From: Euperipatoides rowelli
Taxonomy: Eukaryota; Onychophora; Udeonychophora; Euonychophora; Peripatopsidae
Length of the DNA: 13,618 nucleotides
Reading direction: 5' to 3' (one strand)
Assembly: GCA_003024985.2 (NCBI GenBank)
Contig: PXIH01S0005622.1
Shown: positions 7,779-13,618 of the stretch, piece after piece
Position numbering within the stretch: position 1 is the stretch's first letter
Layout of the letters: each line of letters begins with the position of its first letter
The notes under the pieces: generated by a model
The model's input: the letters and a program-made list of their open reading frames with translations, nothing else
What the model was told of the DNA's origin: nothing
Database searches by the model: none
Program-made: the position numbers and the translations under genes

Positions 7779-9392
7779 TATTTACAATGTTTTAGTAGCA
7801 GGGTTTTATTGATATATTTAATTTCAGATTAAAAATCATAATATATAAAAACATTTAATGTAACAGGCTATTTTACAAAGTAACAGATTATTCACAGATA
7901 TAACAATCTTACCACTATCAACTGACAGAAATGACATTATTAATACTCAAAAAGTAATTTTTTTGGAAATACAGCCTAATGTTTTTTTTTTTTTTTTAAT
8001 TTTTTAAGCATTAATTCAATATTTAGTCTTATTCTTAATATTTTACTTCCCCTTTGCTTCTCTGCTCCGAGTCCCCTCATCTAGTGACAATGTCTATTGT
8101 TAGATTTCATTTGACACTTTGTCTTTTGTTTTTTATTCTTTAATTGTTTTTCCTTCTTGCTAATCATTTTGTTTGTCACTTTCTTCAAATTATAACATCA
8201 ATTTGAATTTAACTACAGAGGAATGTATGGCATCATGTTGATGGATTATCTCTTTAGTGTTTCATGTCAGTATCTCTAATAATTACAACCAACAGTAGGA
8301 AATTGGCTGCAATCATGTTGAATTTCTAATCTTATTGTGATTGATGATTACCTATAATCAGCATTAGAAAATTCATTTGGGTTTTGGTCTGCAATATAAA
8401 ATGTATGTTCGTCATTTGTTTAATTTAAAACAACATTATGTAAAATGTCTCTCATTTATTTCAAATGCTTGCTGTTCTCCATTTATATCTGTTTTATATT
8501 TATTTGAATTTGTTTCGTTATTAAAACTTTCTCCTCAATCTAATAAGTCCAAAATAATCTTTATTGCATTGTTCATCTCTGACAACCTTATTAATCCTTT
8601 CAAATGTAGGCTATCTATTGTTGTTTTTTAATTCTAGTAGCCTATATCTACAAAAGAATTAATTGTAGTTAAACATTGCTTTTGAGATTAAACATTAAAT
8701 TGTCACACCATCATTATTTTTTGATGAGAACTAAGACATTTATTGTAGTCTACTGAATTTGGGTTCTTTGGCATGTGTCTATAAGTACTGATCCTATTGT
8801 CAATCTATCAGGACTTATACAGGTATTTAAGACAATGACGTTATAACTGAAAACAAATGTTGCTTTTGAAGTATTTCAGAGAGATCTTTACAATACCATT
8901 CCCTAATTAGTTTTTCTTAATATCATCTCATTTTTTGGGAAATTCCTTGTGGGATAGATCATATAACCATCTGTTAAAAAAAAACATATAGATGTAATAT
9001 TGCCATTTCATCAGTTACTGCATGTTAGACTATCTTATTTTAATTCAGGTTAATTGTAAGCTAGAAATTCTGTGATTATACAATGAACTTAATTAATTGC
9101 TTATTGAAATTTTTTAAGATATGAAACTAAAAATCCAGCTTAAATATATCTTCTTGCATTGTTAAAGCTGTCAGAGGTCCAGTAAGATATCAAAATCACC
9201 TGAAATGTTGATTTTGGAATCTTATGTTTCTTGGGCCGTGGCTACAGATCTGAAGAATAAGTCTCTGCTTTGAATATCAGAAATAGCAGCTTGATTGAAA
9301 CATTATTTATATGCAGATTGCAGAATGACTAAATTTAGGCATGATAATAATCTAACTTAGAGAAATCTGAAAATAAAATTATAATAATACAG
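7779..9392. other. A+T-rich interior with no recognisable gene
   Basis: The stretch contains a T16 run (7982-7997) and low-complexity open frames only. The plus-strand frame at 8377-8631 encodes a Phe/Leu/Ser-rich peptide that reflects base composition. If the TIR element at 7221-9978 is real, this is its non-coding interior. Confidence 0.5.
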
Positions 9393-9588
9393 ATATTGGC
9401 CATGTTTCTTATAGTTATTGGCCACATTATTAAATAATTTAATTTTTGTTTTCCAACATTGAAATCAATTAATCTAGCAAAGACAATCATAGGAAGCCAT
9501 TAGAATAAACATTTTAAAATGACAGTCATTGGCATAGATATGCCAATAACTAAAATTCTTAATTTCATGCAATACAGTAATTGGCCAC
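9393..9588 (+). repeat. YATTGGCCAC motif cluster, right
   Basis: Copies are at 9393-9403 (ATATTGGCCAT), 9415-9425 (TTATTGGCCAC) and 9578-9588 (TAATTGGCCAC), the first two 22 bp apart as in the left cluster. Between them, 9525-9550 forms a palindrome from two facing half-motifs (GTCATTGGCAT / ATGCCAATAAC). Confidence 0.7.
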
Positions 9589-9933
9589 CCCCTAATTCTA
9601 CGAAAAAAAAGTGACTAAAGCTTGAGTTTCATTTAAAAATCAAATATTTCTAAAGCCAAACTGTTTTATAAAATTTGAAATATATTAAAAACAAAAATAA
9701 TGTTGTACCAAGAACATACAATGAACATGTTCCTTAATAAAAAAAATAAGATTTGCATGGAATTTTGAAGATTTCCAGAATCAGTTTATCTGCCAAATGA
9801 CTACTGAAGCTAGATTTAATGAAAAAATCAACATATATAGAGAGAGAACCAGACACTTGAAGGTGTTATCTTGGATTATTTTGAATTTGAAATAGCTTCC
9901 CATTTTCTTATTATTTAGGGTTTAAGTCCGTTA

Positions 9934-9976
9934 GGGCCAATGACTATTGGGTGGCCAATGACTGAATGGTTCACCC
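9934..9976 (-). repeat. Right TIR of the putative long element with adjacent inverted motif
   Basis: GGGCCAATGAC (9934) and GTGGCCAATGAC (9951) are inverted copies of the YATTGGCCAC motif in a 17-bp tandem. The outer one runs into the TIR ending GAATGGTTCACCC (9976). Confidence 0.6.
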
Positions 9977-9978
9977 TA

Positions 9979-11502
9979 CAGTACATAATATATATTGTAC
10001 AGTATACAGAATGTATATTTTGTATTTAAACCTACAGAAAAAAATATTGGAATATGTGTTAATAGAAAAATGAAATAGTCTTCTTACTTGAGCATTCTAT
10101 GATAATTATATATTTAATTGTTAAAATATTTTTATTTAATAGTCTATAAACGCAAGAAAACATTTAGCATAAAAGAAAACAAAAAATTTTTAAATTCTCT
10201 CATAATATTTTTTTACTTCACCCTTTTTTTGTCCGTTATGTTGTTGAAATAAAAATAAAACAATAACGTTCCTGTCTAGTTATCAATAAGAGGGCTCCTT
10301 CTTTCTGCTGTCCTATGCAGTCATAATAAGCATGTCATTCCTTTCTTAATATTAGAAGTAAACAAATACAAAGTAACCCTATCAACATAATTATGATTAC
10401 AGCTTTAAAAAATTATTAAACTAACTTAGCCTCTATGAATAAAATAATGCATTTAGAGTGGGCTAGATACTGCATTGTCCATGGTTCTTTTTTATTTAAT
10501 TATTCAACATGAAAATTAATCTCTAGTAGGCTACTCATTGTTTTTAATGATATTTTCTTTTTTGTCTTTTATTCCTCTAGTAGGCCTACGTTACCTTGTG
10601 GTAACTTATGCAAAATCTCAAAGCTTTTCTTACATCAGGGATTTAGCGATTATTTGTTGACCAAATTGAAACATTTGCGGAATGTTAGACTGAAGTGTTT
10701 GTTGTTGCTATTAAGCCCCTCTAATGAATCATATATAAAAACTAACAACTATAATGAATGCAATACACTTATATGCAGTAAAGATTACATAAAAATAAAT
10801 TTAAAATATTTCCAGCTATAAAATCGTATAAATTCATTAATGAATAAAAGCACTTTAATGGATAGGCTACAAATATTTAATTAAATGAATTATTAGTAAA
10901 TGTATGTAATCAATAATTATAGACTTTTAAATTTCATCTCATAATATTAAATTTATTATACTGAAATATCAATCATTAAATTTTTCTCTTAATGTGATTA
11001 TGATGATGTTTGATATAAGGTGGAGTGCACTTCTCAATCTATTCGGGGGCTTTTCAATTATACAAATTAATAAATTTACATTACATACAGTACATCTTTT
11101 CTAAGTAATTCTATTATTAATTGTAGTTGTCATAGCTTTATAGTATGTAAATTATAAAACTATGATGTCATCTCATTACTTAATAATCACTACCTGTTAA
11201 ATGCTCCTAGGAAGTATATTATGTAAGTGTATCCTTGAACATTCTTTATAGGCCCTTTTTAGTAAATATAAAGTAAACATTCTATTGGTTTATTGTTTAA
11301 ACAGCATAAGTCATAGTTCAAAACTGGTAACAGATCTGTCTAGAAAGCAACAAAACATATCAATATTCCATTATTGTCATTTTTTCCACTTGTTTTAAGG
11401 TTGTATATTAAAGGGAACATCCGAGTACTCTCTGTAAATGTTGTACAGATAAAGTTACATTGAAATTGTTTTTTATAGTGACAAAAATTAAAATTATAGC
11501 TT
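9979..11502. other. A+T-rich non-coding stretch, nothing recognised
   Basis: No gene, RNA or repeat shared with other parts of the window is seen. TAGGCCTAC-type words occur near 10575 and CTAGTAGGCTAC near 10524. A minus-strand frame at 11340-11558 overlaps the start of the satellite array and has no recognisable domain. Confidence 0.5.
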
Positions 11503-12350
11503 TTTAGGATATATATTATTCCCAAGTTATCCTCCAATAAAGTCGTGAGGCCAACCAAATCGATGTCCTTTTTTCATTTACTAGGTTATAAACATTACAT
11601 TAAAAACGAACATCATAACGCTTTAGGATATATAAATCTCAGATCATAATCTCATAAATAGGTGGGACCCATAAAATTGTCATAATGCCCTTTTTGAATT
11701 ACTAGTATAAACTTGTGAATTAGCACCATAGCCGTTTAGGATATCTAAACCTTAGGTTAAGCTTTCATAAGGAGGTAGGGCCTATCAAATTGTCATTTTT
11801 TTTAATTATTAGTATAATCTTGTAAATTTGCATCATAGTCCTTTAGGATATCTAAATCCTAGGTTAAAATCCCATAAGGAGGTAGGGCCTAACAAATTGT
11901 CATAGTGCCCTTTTTTTTTAATTATTAATATATTCTTGTAAATTTGCATCATATTCCTTTAGGATATCTAAATCCTAGGTTAAAATCCCATAAGGAGGTG
12001 GGGCCTATCAAATTTTCATAGTGTCCTTTTTTAAATAAAATATTAGTATAATCTTGTAAATTTGCATCATAGTTTTTTAGGATATCTAAATCCTAGTTTA
12101 AAATCCCATAAGGAGGTGGGGCATATCAAATTGTCATAGTGCCCTTTTTTAAAAATTATTAGTATAATCTTGTAATTTTGCATCATAGACCTTTAGGATA
12201 TCTAAATCCTATGTTAAAATCCCATAAGGAAGTGGGGCCTATCAAATTGTCATAGTGCCCTTTTTTTAATTATTTGTATAATCTTAACCTTGTAGATTAG
12301 CATCATATCCATTTAGGATATCTAAACCCTAGGTTAAAATCCCATAAGGG
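11503..12350 (+). repeat. Satellite array, eight monomers of about 107-120 bp
   Basis: The anchor word TTTAGGATAT starts monomers at 11503, 11622, 11735, 11842, 11958, 12076, 12192 and 12312, giving periods of 119, 113, 107, 116, 118, 116 and 120 bp. Shared blocks in order are TTTAGGATATCTAAATCCTA, AAAATCCCATAAGGAGGTGG, GGCCTATCAAATTGTCATAG, TGCCCTTTTTT, TATTAGTATAATCTTGTAAA and TTTGCATCATAG. The first two monomers are the most divergent and the central ones the most alike, as expected from unequal exchange acting in the middle of an array. Length changes are mostly in the T run. Each monomer carries a small inverted repeat (TAGGAT...ATCCTA). Confidence 0.93.
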
Positions 12351-12373
12351 GTAGTTTAACTTTGGTTTCAAAA

Positions 12374-12516
12374 GTCTCATAGGAATAACATGGCAAATCC
12401 ACATTGAATTAACATGAAAGATTGAGGTCCCATCTGTCTGACAAAAGTTCCATAGGATTAACATGTTAAAAAGTCCCATAGGATTAACATAGGAAAATTT
12501 CCATAGGATTAACATT
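12374..12516 (+). repeat. Minisatellite, about 25-bp period, nearly six units
   Basis: The consensus is roughly GTYCCATAGGATTAACATG plus an A-rich tail. Good units start at 12374, 12447, 12473 and 12499; poor ones start at about 12398 and 12427. The array begins about 24 bp after the last satellite monomer, which ends in the related word TCCCATAAGG. A minus-strand open frame at 12303-12515 is only a read-through of these repeats. Confidence 0.85.
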
Positions 12517-12849
12517 GAAGTGTAACTCGACCAAAATGAAGATCTAAAAGGACATGATAAACTACTATTATATATAAAAATTATAGTTGTGGATAAATGA
12601 AATACTTTGTACTTCTTTTTTAATATGCATCTGATTCTTTAGAGGGTTACTTTTATGAGTGTTAATGCTGGAAGGACACAAACAGACCCTGAGCTTTATG
12701 ATCTGACATCTTAAACTTTATCATAAAATCTTCATATTTTATCGCTGTTTTTATAAGGTTATTATTATTTTTTAAACATCATATTTTGACTTATAAACAT
12801 GAGGGCAAGTAATAAAGTAATAGAATATGTAATTAAAAGATAAATTGTT
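12517..12849. other. A+T-rich non-coding stretch, nothing recognised
   Basis: This is a single-copy-looking sequence with short T runs. No gene, RNA or shared repeat is visible. Confidence 0.5.
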
Positions 12850-12955
12850 ACCTCCATGGTCTAGTGATAGGTTCTACTGTAATCTCTTGTACTGTATTGC
12901 AATAAGGAGTGATTTCAGCATCCCATGCACAGATTCAGGATCGAAATGAAGACTT
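12850..12955 (+). repeat. tRNA-like pol III promoter pair, possible SINE head remnant
   Basis: TGGTCTAGTGATAGG (12857-12871) matches a tRNA A box. GGATCGAAATG (12938-12948) matches most of a B box (GGTTCGANNCC). Their spacing, about 67 bp between them, is longer than in a normal tRNA, and no acceptor stem or clean cloverleaf can be drawn. A decayed tRNA-derived SINE head is the best reading; chance is possible. Confidence 0.33.
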
Positions 12956-13231
12956 TCATTGACTAGAGCTGAAAAGTTAAAGGTGAAAAAAAATGTACTG
13001 AATATAGGCCTAATCAAAAAATCATCTCCCCCCCATTCCCTTTCCTGTCACTTTTATCAACTATAATATTTGAGCCAAATATCTTTGCAATTTGTCACTC
13101 GAGGTTGTGATATTAGTCCCCCTCCCTCATGTATAGGTCTAAATTGATTTATTTTGCCATTGTTATTGTATATTTAAAGACTGAAAATCTCTCCCCCTTC
13201 CATTCATCATTGTTGATGTATTGTTATTTAC
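12956..13231. other. Non-coding stretch with pyrimidine-rich C tracts
   Basis: CTCCCCCCCATTCCC (near 13026), CCCCCTCCCTC (near 13118) and CTCTCCCCCTTCC (near 13190) alternate with A+T-rich DNA. The open frame at 13129-13326 runs across this into repeat copy B and shows no domain. Confidence 0.5.
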
Positions 13232-13618
13232 ATTTCCTATTCTCTCTAGGCCAGGACCCAGGACTAAAAATCCAGGTGGGGCCCTTACCTATTTTGATAT
13301 GCTATTCCTTGTCCATGAATATTTGATAAGCTATGGACATTTTGTTTACCTTTGACATATCTGTGGACCCCTAGTCCAGGCCCCATTGTGTGTGAAGATT
13401 CGATAAGCTTTATTTTATTTTTTGTTGTATGGACGTTTTGTAGCCCTATGCTTGGCCCATGGGACCCTTGTCCAGGCCTTTGTCACCCATCTTCATTGAT
13501 CATAACTATGTAGTTTCTTCCTACATAGACCCCCTGCCCTTGGAGCCCCATACACCACCACCCCCCACCCAATGTGGGGCCCTGCTCTAGACTGTAACAA
13601 TAAAATTTGTCTTATTTT
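13232..13618 (+). repeat. Unclassified interspersed repeat, copy B (cut by window edge)
   Basis: This is the second copy of the family at 5225-5600, sharing CCAGGACCCAGGACT/AAATCCAG, ATTTGATAAGC boxes (about 13293 variant, 13321, 13399), ATGGACATTTTGTTTACCTTTG, CATTGTGTGTGAAGATT, and CATAACTATGTAGTTTCTTC. The GATAAGC box again occurs three times. Near the right edge AATAAA (13599-13604) is followed by TTTGTCTTATTTT, which could be a polyadenylation-like tail. The shared internal repetition and G+C-rich GGACC/GGTCC words suggest a defined family, but I cannot classify it. Confidence 0.65.

Larger units (their letters stand above)
7221..9978. mobile_element. Putative long TIR element with TA flanks and subterminal motif array
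   Basis: A 26-bp left end (7223-7248, TGGTAAACCATACAGTCATT...) matches the minus-strand reading of 9951-9976 (GGGTGAACCATTCAGTCATT...) at 22 of 26 positions. TA sits outside both ends (7221-7222 and 9977-9978), compatible with a TA target duplication as in Tc1/mariner-type elements. The word YATTGGCCAC recurs near both ends (7429, 7449, 7471; 9393, 9415, 9578; inverted at 9934 and 9951). No transposase frame is visible; the longest open frames in it (7350-7571, 8377-8631) are low-complexity. The superfamily is not assigned, and the TA flanks could be chance in such DNA. Confidence 0.5.

Noticed and set aside
8377-8631. 84-codon open frame, plus strand, with hydrophobic stretches
   Set aside because: It is Phe, Leu and Ser rich, as expected from T-rich sequence. 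No start context, splice structure or homology supports a membrane protein gene.
11340-11558. 72-codon open frame, minus strand
   Set aside because: It crosses from unique sequence into the first satellite monomer and has no recognisable domain.
12303-12515. Open frame encoding repeated NMLILW-type peptides, minus strand
   Set aside because: It is a direct read-through of the 25-bp minisatellite. Not every unit keeps the frame, as expected for a chance frame.
13129-13326. 65-codon open frame, plus strand
   Set aside because: It spans pyrimidine tracts and the start of repeat copy B; no domain is seen.

Overview
The window is strongly A+T-rich, non-coding eukaryotic DNA, most likely from an animal and plausibly a marine invertebrate. 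I base this on long A+T-rich intergenic sequence without dense reading frames, homopolymer and dinucleotide microsatellites, a decayed Ty3/gypsy LTR retrotransposon, TIR DNA transposons with target duplications, and satellite DNA. The phylum cannot be fixed from the sequence. I find no intact protein-coding gene, rRNA or tRNA. The only convincing protein homology is a frame-broken C-terminal integrase fragment at about 6415-6929.

Layout. 1-2363: A+T-rich unique-looking sequence with a short ACGG microsatellite at the left edge. 2364-2730: a degenerate hAT-like repeat. 2731-3657: A+T-rich, nothing recognised. 3658-5120: a complete non-autonomous DNA transposon, with 31-bp terminal inverted repeats and a perfect 8-bp target duplication. 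It carries an internal tandem core of about 204-bp period, a telomere-like G-rich stretch, and a run of hairpins just inside its right end. 5225-5600: copy A of an unclassified repeat family, interrupted by a T28-G14 tract; copy B lies at 13232-13618. 6175-7200: a gypsy element reduced to LTR, integrase tail and LTR, set next to an AT microsatellite. 7221-9978: a possible larger TIR element with TA at both ends and repeated YATTGGCCAC motifs near both ends. Inside it is an inverted copy of the tandem core from the 3.7-kb element, bordered by a near-perfect long hairpin. 9979-11502: A+T-rich, nothing recognised. 11503-12350: eight monomers of a roughly 107-120-bp satellite. 12374-12516: a roughly 25-bp minisatellite that shares a core word with the satellite. 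About 12850-12955: a faint tRNA-like (SINE head?) signal.

Nothing here acts as a gene network. The window records layered transposable-element insertion and tandem amplification. The most distinctive items are the 8-bp-TSD transposon with its palindrome-headed satellite core, the same core inverted about 3.6 kb away, the subterminal motif array of the second putative TIR element, and the gypsy remnant in which the LTR end is joined directly to integrase sequence.
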